The notes below the pieces were generated by a model. It saw nothing but the letters and a program-made list of their open reading frames with translations, was not told the origin of the DNA and did no database searches. A stretch of DNA of 64,000 nucleotides from an uncultured Maribacter sp. (GTDB lineage Bacteria > Bacteroidota > Bacteroidia > Flavobacteriales > Flavobacteriaceae), in the NCBI GenBank assembly GCA_947493885.1, contig CANLTE010000002.1:186001-250000 (forward strand), written 5' to 3'. A program made the position numbers and the translations under genes. Shown one piece after another: positions 1 to 8,619 of this stretch. Numbering within the stretch: position 1 is the first letter of the stretch; each line of letters opens with the position of its first letter.

Positions 1-107
1 ATAAGAGCATCATAAGTATATTCTAAGGTGAAAAAAATAGCAGACCCATGAAAAGCAAGGCCAACAATTAATGCAAGTATTAAAAGTGTATTGGTTTTTT
101 TCTTCAA
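1..107 (-). CDS. N-terminus of a membrane protein, cut by the window edge
   Basis: Reading the minus strand from a TTG at 105-107 gives about 35 residues that begin MKKKTNTLLILALIVGLAFH and continue into an aromatic and acidic stretch ending near TLEYTYDAL at the window edge. A basic start followed by a hydrophobic helix is typical of the first membrane segment of a polytopic inner-membrane protein. An in-frame stop lies at 123-125 on the plus coordinates, so the start must be the TTG or the ATT at 120-122; no ATG is available. It is divergent from the REC-glycosyltransferase gene. The stretch after the helix vaguely recalls large GT-C-like envelope proteins, but with 35 residues this is a guess. 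The gene is incomplete here. Confidence 0.45.
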   Translation of the reverse strand, partial: MKKKTNTLLILALIVGLAFHGSAIFFTLEYTYDAL

Positions 108-363
108 AGTTTGAGTGAAAATCTAATTTCTGTTAAAGATATAAATAAAATATATGAGGTGAACATTACAATAAAAGAGGAATAAACTCCGTTATAAGAA
201 AGAATTTACTTACAAAATAACTGTATTGTTCACATTTTGAACTGGTTATTAGGAGTTAATTTAAAGTTTAATCTATTTAAAATATAGAATTAATTTTTTA
301 AAACAACCCAAATTTTATAGTGCAGCTCATTAAAGAGACTGTACCTGCTAAAAAAATGTATTT
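108..363. other. Divergent intergenic region
   Basis: This AT-rich spacer separates the minus-strand membrane-protein start from the plus-strand fusion gene at 364, so it should carry both promoters. I see no clear TTTG/TAnnTTTG pair, no tRNA and no convincing small ORF. Confidence 0.4.
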
Positions 364-1506
364 ATGAAAATCCTCGCTATTGACGACCAACAGTTAATAC
401 TTTTATCGCTAGAGAAAAGATTATTGGAATTAGGTTATGAGATTAAAACCGCAGATAACGGACAAAAAGGGAAAGAACTATTTAAATCCTTTCAACCGGA
501 TTTAGTAATTGTTGATATCAACATGCCTGGAATGTCGGGTCTTGAAGTTGTAAAACATATTCGTGTGGAGCAGGGGTCAAAAACGCCTATAATGGTAATG
601 TCTGGCAATACCAACGAAGATGTTATTATGGATGGGTTTGACTTAGGTATTGATGATTACATGAAAAAACCTGTAAGTTTAAATGAGGTTTCTGCACGTG
701 TAAAACGAATATTAGGAGATAATAAAACAAGTGTAAAAAACACAAAAGAGACCTCCGATAGAATGTTGCAAGAATATTGTGTAGGTGTTGTAATACCCTG
801 TTATAATGAGGAGGAAAGACTTTCTGGAGAGGAATTTAGAAATTTTGCACATAGAAATTTAGGTTACCATTTGTGTTTTGTAAATGATGGCAGTACTGAT
901 AATACCTTAGAGGTTCTGGAAGGATTAAGAAAAGGAAACGAGGATACTATTAGCGTATACAATTGTGAAAAAAATGGAGGAAAAGCTGAAGCCGTGAGAC
1001 AAGGAATGCTGCATTTGTCTAAAGATCCTCAACTGGATTATATTGGTTATTTAGATGCAGATTTGTCCACAGATTTTCGCGATTTTAATGACTTAGTGAA
1101 AACGTTACAAACTTCTGATTTTAAAATTGTAAGTGGTTCTCGTATGAGCAGAATGGGCGCTAATATTACGAAAGAGTCCGCTCGAAAAATAATAAGCATG
1201 ACTATAAATCTTATCATTAGGGCTATTTTACGTATGCCTTTTAATGATACGCAATGTGGTGCTAAAATTATGGATAAGGATATTGTTGAAAATATGTTCA
1301 GCAAAAAATTCATTACCCGTTGGCTTTTTGATGTTGAAATATTTATTAGAATGCGAAAGCATTACGGACGAAAAAAAGTACAAAGTTTAATTTGTGAGCA
1401 ACCTTTAAAAAGATGGATACATGCAGATGGTTCTAAACTTTCAATGAAAGATTCTATAAAAATTGTAGGGCAATTGGCTAAAATTGCTTTTCATTACAAT
1501 ACCTAA
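364..1506 (+). CDS. Response regulator receiver domain fused to family 2 glycosyltransferase
   Basis: The 380-residue protein has two domains. Residues 1-118 are a CheY-like receiver with the acidic pair D7/D8, phospho-acceptor D51 in VDINMPGMSG, switch Ser S80 and the conserved Lys of the KKP motif near 102. After a short linker, residues 139-380 are a GT2 domain of the dolichol-phosphate-mannose-synthase type: VIPCYNEEE, then FVNDGSTDNT, then the metal-binding DAD at 231-233 in GYLDADLSTD. There is no DNA-binding output domain, so phosphorylation would be expected to gate sugar transfer, probably from a nucleotide sugar to a lipid carrier. No sensor kinase lies in the window, so the partner is unknown. 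No transmembrane segments are evident. A strong terminator follows at 1534. The domain calls are secure; the substrate is unknown. Confidence 0.9.
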   Translation: MKILAIDDQQLILLSLEKRLLELGYEIKTADNGQKGKELFKSFQPDLVIVDINMPGMSGLEVVKHIRVEQGSKTPIMVMSGNTNEDVIMDGFDLGIDDYMKKPVSLNEVSARVKRILGDNKTSVKNTKETSDRMLQEYCVGVVIPCYNEEERLSGEEFRNFAHRNLGYHLCFVNDGSTDNTLEVLEGLRKGNEDTISVYNCEKNGGKAEAVRQGMLHLSKDPQLDYIGYLDADLSTDFRDFNDLVKTLQTSDFKIVSGSRMSRMGANITKESARKIISMTINLIIRAILRMPFNDTQCGAKIMDKDIVENMFSKKFITRWLFDVEIFIRMRKHYGRKKVQSLICEQPLKRWIHADGSKLSMKDSIKIVGQLAKIAFHYNT

Positions 1507-1533
1507 CAGCGAGGAAGTTAGATAGTTTGTCTG

Positions 1534-1569
1534 GTGCATTATTCTTAAAAAGGGTAATGCACTTTTTTT
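1534..1569 (+). terminator. Intrinsic terminator of the REC-GT2 gene
   Basis: The 8-bp inverted repeat GTGCATTA (1534-1541) and TAATGCAC (1555-1562) is followed at once by seven T residues. It starts 27 nt after the stop codon of the fusion gene. Confidence 0.85.
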
Positions 1570-1833
1570 ATTCGTCTATACCTATTTGCAGCTTAACTAT
1601 AGCTAAGGGCGTTCAATCTTTATTCGATGGTTTTAAGACTATGCTATTACTAATTTTAGCGTATAACTCAAACAAACTGGTATTATGGAAGGTAAGAAAA
1701 AAGAAAAGGAAATTACTGGTTTTATTTTAGAGAATAAAACAAAGAAAATTTATAAAATTTATGAAGCTAAGTTTATAAAAAAAGAACTTATTATAAGTGT
1801 GTTATAGTGTTATACGGGTGGTTCCCAAATCAG
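1570..1833. other. Spacer between terminators
   Basis: This AT-rich spacer between the REC-GT2 terminator and the DUF4407 terminator contains a possible 40-codon Lys/Glu-rich ORF at 1685-1807 with no recognisable family or upstream signal. I do not call a gene here. Confidence 0.35.
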
Positions 1834-1868
1834 ATAAAAGGGTTAGCTTTTTAAGTTAATCCTTTTAT
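1834..1868 (-). terminator. Terminator overlapping the DUF4407 stop codon
   Basis: ATAAAAGG (1834-1841) pairs with CCTTTTAT (1861-1868), and the stem extends inwards through GTTAGC and GTTAAT with two wobble pairs. It covers the stop codon of the minus-strand gene. Its A/T-rich outer arms could act in either direction. Confidence 0.6.
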
Positions 1869-2965
1869 ATTTGTTCAAGTTCCGAATTGTAAAAAGAATC
1901 TGTTTGCGCTTTTAATAGCTGTTTTGCTTTTTCTTTTTTGTGACTATAAACGTCTTCTTCAGTTTCAATTTCTGAATATATTTTTTTGTTTAACTCAGTA
2001 TCTGTTTTCACTACATGATTCCGTTGGTCTACCTTTTGAGATATCCATGTTTTAATTGCACTTTCTTGGTCTGCAAGTTTGTAATCGTACTCGCCTTTTG
2101 GAGCTAACAATTTTGCAATTATTGGAGAAGTTTCTATAGCTATGAACAGAAGAAATATAAAAAATGATGGAAACCAGGGGAGTTTTTTTAAAGCATTTAT
2201 TCGTGCCATTAGTCCATCAAATCCATCTATAATGGGTTGTGAGCTTTCAATCTTATTCTCATAATCTTGAGTTAGTTGCGTAATGCTATTTTCCAAAGTC
2301 GCAATCTTAAGGTTGTTCACATCTTTTAATTGTTGTAGTTCGGTCAAGGCCGCATCATGTTTCTCTCGTTTTTCTTTATAAACAGGTCCTTTTCCTAATA
2401 ACTTAGTTCCGGCTGTTCCTTCAGCTTCAGAAATGTATATGTCATACAACTTGTTAGTTTCTGTTTCTTTTTGAATAATTTCTTTTTTAAGTACATCTAT
2501 ATTGGCGTTTATTTCTTCTAGCTTAGGAGAAAATTGCTGAAAAATTTGTTGCTGATTTGCGAGGGAAAGGTCGTTTTTTTGTTCGAGCAATACTTGATTG
2601 ATTTCTTTTTCAAAAATCTTAATTTCTAAAGGTTTCGAAATTACTACAGCTATGATTATGGCAAGTAATATTCTTGGTATGGCTTGTAAAAACTCATGCT
2701 TAAAATTAGCTCTCTTTTTCAGCGTTGAAACAATAAATCTGTCTAAGTTAAAAATTAAAAGCCCCCAGATTACACCAAATAAAATTGCAGTATAGATATT
2801 GTCAAATACGGTATATAATGCATATGAGCTGGCAATAAAGGCCATTACTGCTGTGAAAAATACGGTAGCGCCAATACCAACATATTTGTTTTGCTCTCCT
2901 TTAGCACATGTTTTTAAAAGATCAGCATCCGCCCCAGAGCAGATTACAAAAAATTGATGTAGCAT
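1865..2965 (-). CDS. DUF4407 integral membrane protein
   Basis: The 366-residue protein matches the DUF4407 architecture. Three membrane helices lie at about 30-50, 56-74 and 97-111, with the conserved NLDR motif at 73-76 between the second and third. A long, charged coiled-coil segment (about 120-250) follows, then a fourth helix near 265-285 that carries the ETSP motif, and a polar C-terminal tail. The N-terminus MLHQFFVICSGAD is also characteristic. The biochemical role of the family is unknown. The coiled coil between helices suggests an extended cytoplasmic or periplasmic rod. It is a stand-alone gene with its own terminator, and no neighbour suggests a job for it. Confidence 0.85.
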   Translation of the reverse strand: MLHQFFVICSGADADLLKTCAKGEQNKYVGIGATVFFTAVMAFIASSYALYTVFDNIYTAILFGVIWGLLIFNLDRFIVSTLKKRANFKHEFLQAIPRILLAIIIAVVISKPLEIKIFEKEINQVLLEQKNDLSLANQQQIFQQFSPKLEEINANIDVLKKEIIQKETETNKLYDIYISEAEGTAGTKLLGKGPVYKEKREKHDAALTELQQLKDVNNLKIATLENSITQLTQDYENKIESSQPIIDGFDGLMARINALKKLPWFPSFFIFLLFIAIETSPIIAKLLAPKGEYDYKLADQESAIKTWISQKVDQRNHVVKTDTELNKKIYSEIETEEDVYSHKKEKAKQLLKAQTDSFYNSELEQI

Positions 2966-3081
2966 GATTTTGATGATTGATTGATGAATACTATTGGACG
3001 CTGTTACCGAAAAAATGTTACACGAGTTTTTTTCAGAATTTTATTAGTTCTGATATTATCATTTAACTAAATGGAATAGTA

Positions 3082-3089
3082 TAAGTTTG
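3082..3089 (+). promoter_or_regulatory. Promoter -7 box of the PhnA-domain gene
   Basis: TAAGTTTG matches the Bacteroidota -7 consensus TAnnTTTG and ends 22 nt before the ATG at 3112. No convincing TTTG -33 box is visible at the right distance. Confidence 0.5.
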
Positions 3090-3111
3090 CATCACAAAAA
3101 CGATTTTCGAA

Positions 3112-3690
3112 ATGAGTTTAATAGAGCAGTTAAAGGAAAGAAGTGGTTCGGTATGTGAATTATGTGCATCAAAGGAGAATTTAGCGGTCTATGAGGTACC
3201 ACCTGTGTCTACTGGAGGAATGGATGGAAGTTTACTGGGCTGCGAAACTTGCATTAGTCAAATTGAAAATCCCGATAGCACTATTGCTAATCATTGGCGG
3301 TGTTTAAATGATAGTATGTGGAGTGAACATGAAGCGGTTAAGGCAGTTGCTTGGCGAATGCTTTCACGTTTGAAGTCTGAAGGTTGGACGCAAGATTTGT
3401 TAGATATGATGTATTTGGAAGATGAAACGTTAAAATGGGCGCAAGCTACTGGTGAAGGGGAAGAAGCAGGAGAGAAAATTATTCACAGAGATGTTAATGG
3501 TGTGGTGCTTAATGCTGGAGACAATGTTGTGTTGGTAAAAGATTTAAAAGTAAAAGGTTCTAGTATGGTAGCAAAACAAGGCACTGCCGTTCGAAGAATT
3601 TCGTTGGACAGGGAAAATGCGGAATATATTGAGGGCAAAGTTGGCGCTCAACAAATTGTGATTATTACCAAATACGTTAAGAAAATTTAA
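3112..3690 (+). CDS. PhnA-domain zinc-ribbon protein
   Basis: The 192-residue protein has a zinc-ribbon-like N-terminus with two CxxC pairs (C15/C18 and C44/C47). A helical middle section follows, with a C-terminal PhnA domain (about 125-192) starting at RDVNGVVLNAGDNVVLVKDL. The family is named after E. coli PhnA, but it is not required for phosphonate breakdown and its role is unknown. The duplicated CxxC predicts one bound zinc. The gene is single, with a recognisable -7 box upstream and a convergent M20 peptidase gene ending only 10 nt downstream. The family call is firm; the function is not. Confidence 0.85.
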   Translation: MSLIEQLKERSGSVCELCASKENLAVYEVPPVSTGGMDGSLLGCETCISQIENPDSTIANHWRCLNDSMWSEHEAVKAVAWRMLSRLKSEGWTQDLLDMMYLEDETLKWAQATGEGEEAGEKIIHRDVNGVVLNAGDNVVLVKDLKVKGSSMVAKQGTAVRRISLDRENAEYIEGKVGAQQIVIITKYVKKI

Positions 3691-3699
3691 GCTTAAAAC

Positions 3700-5088
3700 T
3701 TATATGCTCATTTCTGTAAAATACTTGTAAAAATAAGGTATAGTTTCAATGCCTTTTAAATAGTTCCAAACTCCAAAATGCTCATTGGGCGAATGTATAG
3801 CATCACTATCTAAACCAAAGCCCATTAGTATAGTTTTACTTTCCAACTCTTTTTCAAACAGTGCTACTATTGGAATACTACCACCGCTACGTTGCGGGAT
3901 AGGTTTTTTGCCAAATGTGGTTTCATAAGCTTTTGAAGCAGCTTGATAACCAATAGTATTTATTGGAGTAACATACCCTTGTCCACCATGATGTGGAGTT
4001 ACTTTTACGGTAACCCCTTTAGGAGGAATACTTTCGAAATGCGTTTTAAAAAGTTGTGTAATCTCTTCCCAATCTTGGTTAGGAACTAATCGCATAGAAA
4101 TTTTAGCGTAGGCTTTACTAGCAATAACAGTTTTGGCGCCTTCGCCAATATAACCACCCCAAATTCCGTTTACATCTAGAGTAGGGCGAATGGAGTTTCT
4201 TTCGTTTGTTGTATAGCCTTTTTCTCCATAAACCGTTTCAATATCTAGAGCTTTTTGGTAAGCTTCTTTGCTAAAAGGAGCTTTTGCCATTTCGGCACGT
4301 TCTTCAGCTGATAATTCTTCTACCTTTTGATAAAACCCTGGAATAGTAATATGGTTGTTTTCATCATGCAATGAGGCAATCATTTTGGTTAAGATGTTAA
4401 TAGGGTTGGCAACTGCACCACCATAAAGTCCAGAATGTAAATCTCTGTTTGGACCCGTAACTTCAACTTCAACATAACTTAAACCTCTTAAACCGGTTGT
4501 TATAGAAGGTACATCGTTAGCAATCATTCCCGTATCGGAAATTAAAATAATATCATTCTTTAATTTCTCTTTGTTATTTGCAACGAAAATACCAAGGTTA
4601 TCACTGCCTACTTCCTCTTCACCTTCAATCATGAATTTTACATTGCATGGCAACTGGTTTGTTTTTATCATAAACTCTAACGCCTTAACATGCATATACA
4701 TTTGTCCTTTGTCATCGCAAGCTCCACGAGCGAAAATAGCACCTTCGGGATGCTTTTTTGTGGCTTTAATAATGGGTTCGTAAGGGTCAGAATCCCAAAG
4801 CTCAATAGGGTCAGCGGGTTGCACATCATAATGACCATAGACCAAAACCGTTGGAAGTTTAGCATCAATTATTTTTTCACCATAAACAATAGGATATCCT
4901 TTGGTTTCACATATTTCAACAATATCGCAACCTGCATTCATCAATGAAGATTTAACAGTTTGTGCCGTTTTAATAACATCGTCTGCGTAAGCGGAATCTG
5001 CGCTTACCGATGGTATTTTTAAAAGATTAAATAATTCAGATATAAAACGGTCTTTATGTGTTGCAATATAGTCCTTTACGTTATTCAT
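3700..5088 (-). CDS. M20 family metallo-dipeptidase
   Basis: The 462-residue protein is a cytosolic M20/ArgE-DapE family peptidase of the carnosinase-like dipeptidase type. The metal-binding motif VYGHYDVQP places H86 and D88. The bridging Asp lies in RGACDDKGQ near 125, the catalytic Glu in IEGEEEVGS near 157, and further ligands in SDTGM near 185 and in the C-terminal DSDAIHSPNE motif. The dimerisation (lid) domain occupies about 200-330. There is no signal peptide, so it probably hydrolyses imported di- or tripeptides in the cytosol. It is monocistronic and convergent with the PhnA-domain gene. The exact dipeptide preference cannot be read from the sequence. Confidence 0.92.
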   Translation of the reverse strand: MNNVKDYIATHKDRFISELFNLLKIPSVSADSAYADDVIKTAQTVKSSLMNAGCDIVEICETKGYPIVYGEKIIDAKLPTVLVYGHYDVQPADPIELWDSDPYEPIIKATKKHPEGAIFARGACDDKGQMYMHVKALEFMIKTNQLPCNVKFMIEGEEEVGSDNLGIFVANNKEKLKNDIILISDTGMIANDVPSITTGLRGLSYVEVEVTGPNRDLHSGLYGGAVANPINILTKMIASLHDENNHITIPGFYQKVEELSAEERAEMAKAPFSKEAYQKALDIETVYGEKGYTTNERNSIRPTLDVNGIWGGYIGEGAKTVIASKAYAKISMRLVPNQDWEEITQLFKTHFESIPPKGVTVKVTPHHGGQGYVTPINTIGYQAASKAYETTFGKKPIPQRSGGSIPIVALFEKELESKTILMGFGLDSDAIHSPNEHFGVWNYLKGIETIPYFYKYFTEMSI

Positions 5089-5167
5089 GGAGTAGTTTAA
5101 TTAGTCGAGCTAAAATAACAAAAAGAACTTTTTAAAAATAGTTTATTTTAGAATTGAATTTTTGCTT

Positions 5168-5175
5168 TATATTTG
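5168..5175 (+). promoter_or_regulatory. -7 box of tRNA-Leu
   Basis: TATATTTG fits TAnnTTTG and lies 29 nt before the mature tRNA 5' end. The -33 region is only a weak TTTA. Confidence 0.5.
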
Positions 5176-5203
5176 CATCCCAATAATCAAGATTATTGAT
5201 TTT

Positions 5204-5285
5204 GCAGGCGTGGTGGAATTGGTAGACACGCTAGACTTAGGATCTAGTGCCGCGAGGTGTGAGAGTTCGAGTCTCTCCGCCTGTA
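5204..5285 (+). tRNA. tRNA-Leu (anticodon TAG)
   Basis: The 82-nt gene folds as a class II tRNA. Acceptor strands GCAGGCG and CGCCTGT pair with one G-U. The D arm contains GTGGAATTGGTAGACAC, the anticodon loop is CTTAGGA within the CTAGA/TCTAG stem, a variable arm follows, and the T loop is TTCGAGT. The anticodon UAG reads CUA and related Leu codons. CCA is not encoded. A terminator follows at 5291. Confidence 0.95.
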
Positions 5286-5290
5286 CAGTA

Positions 5291-5320
5291 AAAACCTTTC
5301 AGGAAACTGAAAGGTTTTTT
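5291..5320. terminator. Bidirectional terminator between tRNA-Leu and the TonB receptor
   Basis: AAAACCTTTCAG and CTGAAAGGTTTT form a perfect 12-bp stem closed by a GAAA tetraloop, with T runs on both strands. It can end the tRNA transcript on the plus strand and the receptor transcript on the minus strand. Confidence 0.88.
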
Positions 5321-5355
5321 GTTTTGGTGTTTTCTTCAAAAGAATAGAACTTCTG

Positions 5356-8300
5356 TTAAAAATTATATTTCATTCCCAGTTGAGCTCTCCATCTTGAGTT
5401 AAACAAGTCGGTTACATAAGGGTCAGTACCTTCAGGGATATTAAATTGGAATTGAGGTTCGTTGTTTTCGATTCCTCTAAAGTTTAGTAAACTAAAGCTA
5501 GAATTCACCACATTAGGTACAAAAACAAGTCGCCCCCAATCTTTATTTATAAAGTTGAAAACATTTAACATGTCAAAAGAAAGTGAAATTCCATCACCAT
5601 TTTTTAGTTTTAGCGCATATTCTAGCTTCATATCTAATTCATGATTCCAAGGTGTTCGTGCACCATTACGTTCGGCAATTTGTCCTCTTCTTTTTCTTAG
5701 ATAAGAATCCCGTTCTATAAACGCATTTAAATTTTCCCATTGTTCGGCTGTCGTTTCGGTTACATTTCCCGCTCCATCAGTAATGTTAATTAAATTGATT
5801 TCTGTAGCATCTCTAGGCACATAAATAATATCGTTTCTAGAGGATCCATCACGGTTTAAATCACCTTGATATACATAAGAAAAGGGACTTCCAGCTCTTC
5901 CGTTATATAAAAATGAAATAAATCCTGAACTGTTTTTACTGATGTTAAAATTGTAAGAATGACTGCTGACAAACTTATGCCTTAAGTCAAAATTAGAAAA
6001 CGAAAGTGAGGGACTATTGGAGACCAAAGCCTGATTCCATTCAAAGTTTGCTGCAGGAGAACTACGTACTGTACTAGAGATATCTTTGCTCATTCCGTAG
6101 GTATATCCTAAATATCCACTGTAATTTCCAGCTTGTTTGGTTATCCCTAAAGTGAGGTTGTATCTAAACCCTTTGTCAGTATTAGTCAACAAAAATACAT
6201 TAGTGAAATTGGGGTTTATTTTTATAGCGTCCCCAGTTTCTTGAAAATATGGGCGATTATCTGCTCCGCTAAAGTTGCCAATATTGTTCCTACGGTTTAT
6301 GGATTGAAACAATAACCCATTCTGAACTTCAGTATAAGTACCTTCTAAATCAATGGTCCATCTACGGGGTAATTTTGCCTTAAAAGCAATATTAGTTTTC
6401 CAATCTCTTGGTAAACTAAAATTAGGGTCTAGAAGGTTAATTTCGGTTAAATTAGATTGTGCACTTCGGAGGTCATCTAAATTTTCGGTAAGCACTGTGG
6501 TATTAGTGGGTCTCAAATCAATATTAAAATAATCTGTTCCCGAAATGTATTCTGCATAAGCGAACCATAAATACGGAATACGTCCAGAGAAAAGTCCAGT
6601 TCCGCCTCTTACACTAAACTTACCTTCATCATCAATTTTATAATTAAACCCAAGACGTGGGTTTAGTTGTGGGGTTTTGGATATGGTATTGTCGTATTGT
6701 GCAAATTCTGGAGTGTTGCGTACTTCTTGGCTAATAGGTAGTTGTTGAGTTAAATATTGACCATCTAGACGGATACCTGCTGCAATTTCTAGTTTGTCAT
6801 TAATACGAAAATTATCTTGAAAAAATGCAGCAGCTTCAAAAACACCAATAGTAGCCGACGGACGACTGTTTACAAAGTCAAAATCGTTGTTATTTACATT
6901 ATAAACACCTCTTATTCGTGCAGGCCTGTTATTTAAAAAATTGTCAACAGATCGGTATTCCCACCTTCCGTTCCAGGCGGAAAGAAATCCGTAATCCAAA
7001 TCGTGAAGTTGTCCAAACACTCCAGTGGTAAAATGGTGTTTGTTGCTATCAAAAGTAAAGGTATTCGCAATTTGTAATGTGGAAAAATTGGTGTTGTAAA
7101 CTGATGCTTCTCTGTAAGTTCCCGCAAATATTCTTCCTGCCGATGATGTAGCTATTTGTATATGTGGAAATACGCGTCCATTAAAATCTCGATTTTCTTT
7201 TACAGTATTATAACCAAGAGAAAGTTTATTAGTATTACCATTTTTAAAATTTGATTTTAGTTCTAAAGCAAGACTATTGGCTATACTATTGTGTCTATAG
7301 CCCTGATTTCCAAAATTAAAAAAAGTACTATTCCACTCTAGGTTATCCGCGTAACTGTTAACGTGGTTGTTACGAAGCGTGAGTTTGTGAATGTCAGAAA
7401 GATTGTAATCTAGTCTGGCAAATAGTTTGGAGCTAGCAGTTTGTAGGTCTGCACTTTGAAAAGCCCCTGGGTCATAATTGTGTTCGTTTAGTAATTTATC
7501 TCGAATAGCAGTAACATCTTCAATCGAAATATCCGATGAGGTACTTCCTGGAGCATTTAAAACAGGAGTGTTTGATATTGCTTGCTCAAAATTCACGTAA
7601 TAAAACAGTTTATTTTTAACTAAAGCTCCACCTACGCCACCGCCAAACTGTACATCATAAAAAGATTGTACTTCTTGCTTTGTTCCGTTGGCATAACGCC
7701 CAATTAAGTTTTGGTTATTTCCGTATCCGTAAATTGCTCCTTTGGTTGTATTAGTTCCATTTTTGGTTACCAAATTAATACTAGCGCCATTAAAATTTCC
7801 AATACTCACATCAAATGGAGATAGTTTTACACTTACCTGTTTTACAGCGCCAAGTCCAATAGGTTGACTCCTAGATAAGCTACCTGGTGTTCCATTTGCT
7901 GATGACCCAGAAGCACCACTAGCAGGTTCCTGAAAACCTATGATATCGTTGTTTGCAATGCCATCAATATTAAGGTTATTAAATCGGTTACTGGCGCCAC
8001 CAAAAGAGTTTAAGTTATTTTCTGGAAGATTTTTGGTTAGGTCTTGAATACTTCTATTTATGGTAGGAGTTGCTTTTATAGTTTTACGGCTAAGTAAGGT
8101 TTCGTTTCCATTTTTTTTGGGGACAGTTTCAGCTGTAACAACGACTTCTTGGAGCGTTGTGCTTTCTTCTTGAAGAACAAAGTTTTTTACAGTTGTGCTT
8201 CCTAGGTTAATTACCAAGTTAGTTTGACTAATGGTTTTATATCCTAAAAAGGAAATTGAGATAGTATAGCTAACCCCTGGAGGAATGTTAGTTAATCTGT

Positions 8301-8490
8301 AAAAACCATTTTCTTTGGATATAGCCCCATACGTAAAGTTTGTTTCAGTATCTATTAAAATAATATTGGCAAAAGGTATGGGATTGTCATTATTATCTTT
8401 AAGTGTTCCTTGTAGTCTGCCAGTGGTTTCCTGAGCAAAACCAAATATGCTTAACATTAATGCAATTAATGCTGTTAACTTTTTTTTCAT
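5356..8490 (-). CDS. Oar-like TonB-dependent outer-membrane receptor
   Basis: The 1044-residue protein begins with a signal peptide (about 1-19, ending FGFAQ). A carboxypeptidase-regulatory-like beta-sandwich follows (about 22-105), then a plug domain around 115-240 with the TEx(n)NR region typical of Oar-type receptors. The rest is a very large beta-barrel ending in an aromatic residue (GMKYNF), as outer-membrane barrels do. It belongs to the TonB-dependent receptors lacking a SusD partner: no SusD-like gene, protease or hydrolase sits beside it, so the ligand cannot be inferred. Related Oar proteins take part in protein or peptide uptake and adhesion. A -7-like CAAAACTA (TAGTTTTG on the coding strand) at 8526-8533 is a possible promoter. 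Confidence 0.92.
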   Translation of the reverse strand: MKKKLTALIALMLSIFGFAQETTGRLQGTLKDNNDNPIPFANIILIDTETNFTYGAISKENGFYRLTNIPPGVSYTISISFLGYKTISQTNLVINLGSTTVKNFVLQEESTTLQEVVVTAETVPKKNGNETLLSRKTIKATPTINRSIQDLTKNLPENNLNSFGGASNRFNNLNIDGIANNDIIGFQEPASGASGSSANGTPGSLSRSQPIGLGAVKQVSVKLSPFDVSIGNFNGASINLVTKNGTNTTKGAIYGYGNNQNLIGRYANGTKQEVQSFYDVQFGGGVGGALVKNKLFYYVNFEQAISNTPVLNAPGSTSSDISIEDVTAIRDKLLNEHNYDPGAFQSADLQTASSKLFARLDYNLSDIHKLTLRNNHVNSYADNLEWNSTFFNFGNQGYRHNSIANSLALELKSNFKNGNTNKLSLGYNTVKENRDFNGRVFPHIQIATSSAGRIFAGTYREASVYNTNFSTLQIANTFTFDSNKHHFTTGVFGQLHDLDYGFLSAWNGRWEYRSVDNFLNNRPARIRGVYNVNNNDFDFVNSRPSATIGVFEAAAFFQDNFRINDKLEIAAGIRLDGQYLTQQLPISQEVRNTPEFAQYDNTISKTPQLNPRLGFNYKIDDEGKFSVRGGTGLFSGRIPYLWFAYAEYISGTDYFNIDLRPTNTTVLTENLDDLRSAQSNLTEINLLDPNFSLPRDWKTNIAFKAKLPRRWTIDLEGTYTEVQNGLLFQSINRRNNIGNFSGADNRPYFQETGDAIKINPNFTNVFLLTNTDKGFRYNLTLGITKQAGNYSGYLGYTYGMSKDISSTVRSSPAANFEWNQALVSNSPSLSFSNFDLRHKFVSSHSYNFNISKNSSGFISFLYNGRAGSPFSYVYQGDLNRDGSSRNDIIYVPRDATEINLINITDGAGNVTETTAEQWENLNAFIERDSYLRKRRGQIAERNGARTPWNHELDMKLEYALKLKNGDGISLSFDMLNVFNFINKDWGRLVFVPNVVNSSFSLLNFRGIENNEPQFQFNIPEGTDPYVTDLFNSRWRAQLGMKYNF

Positions 8491-8619
8491 TCTCTAGAAT
8501 AAATAGTTGTAAAACGCAAAACCACCAAAACTATGTTTCAGGATATGCACGTTTATAAGTGTCAAAAAAATATTGAAATAATTAAATGGCATACGTGAGT
8601 AAAATGCCAAATGGAATAA

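Noticed and set aside
1527-1730. 67-aa ORF after the REC-GT2 gene
   Set aside because: It starts ahead of the terminator hairpin at 1534 and runs through it, with atypical Cys/Ser-rich composition and no start context; it is a chance frame.
1685-1807. 40-codon Lys/Glu-rich ORF
   Set aside because: No family resemblance, promoter or terminator; composition expected by chance in AT-rich DNA.
5162-5347. 61-aa ORF across tRNA-Leu
   Set aside because: It is the tRNA gene and terminator read as protein.
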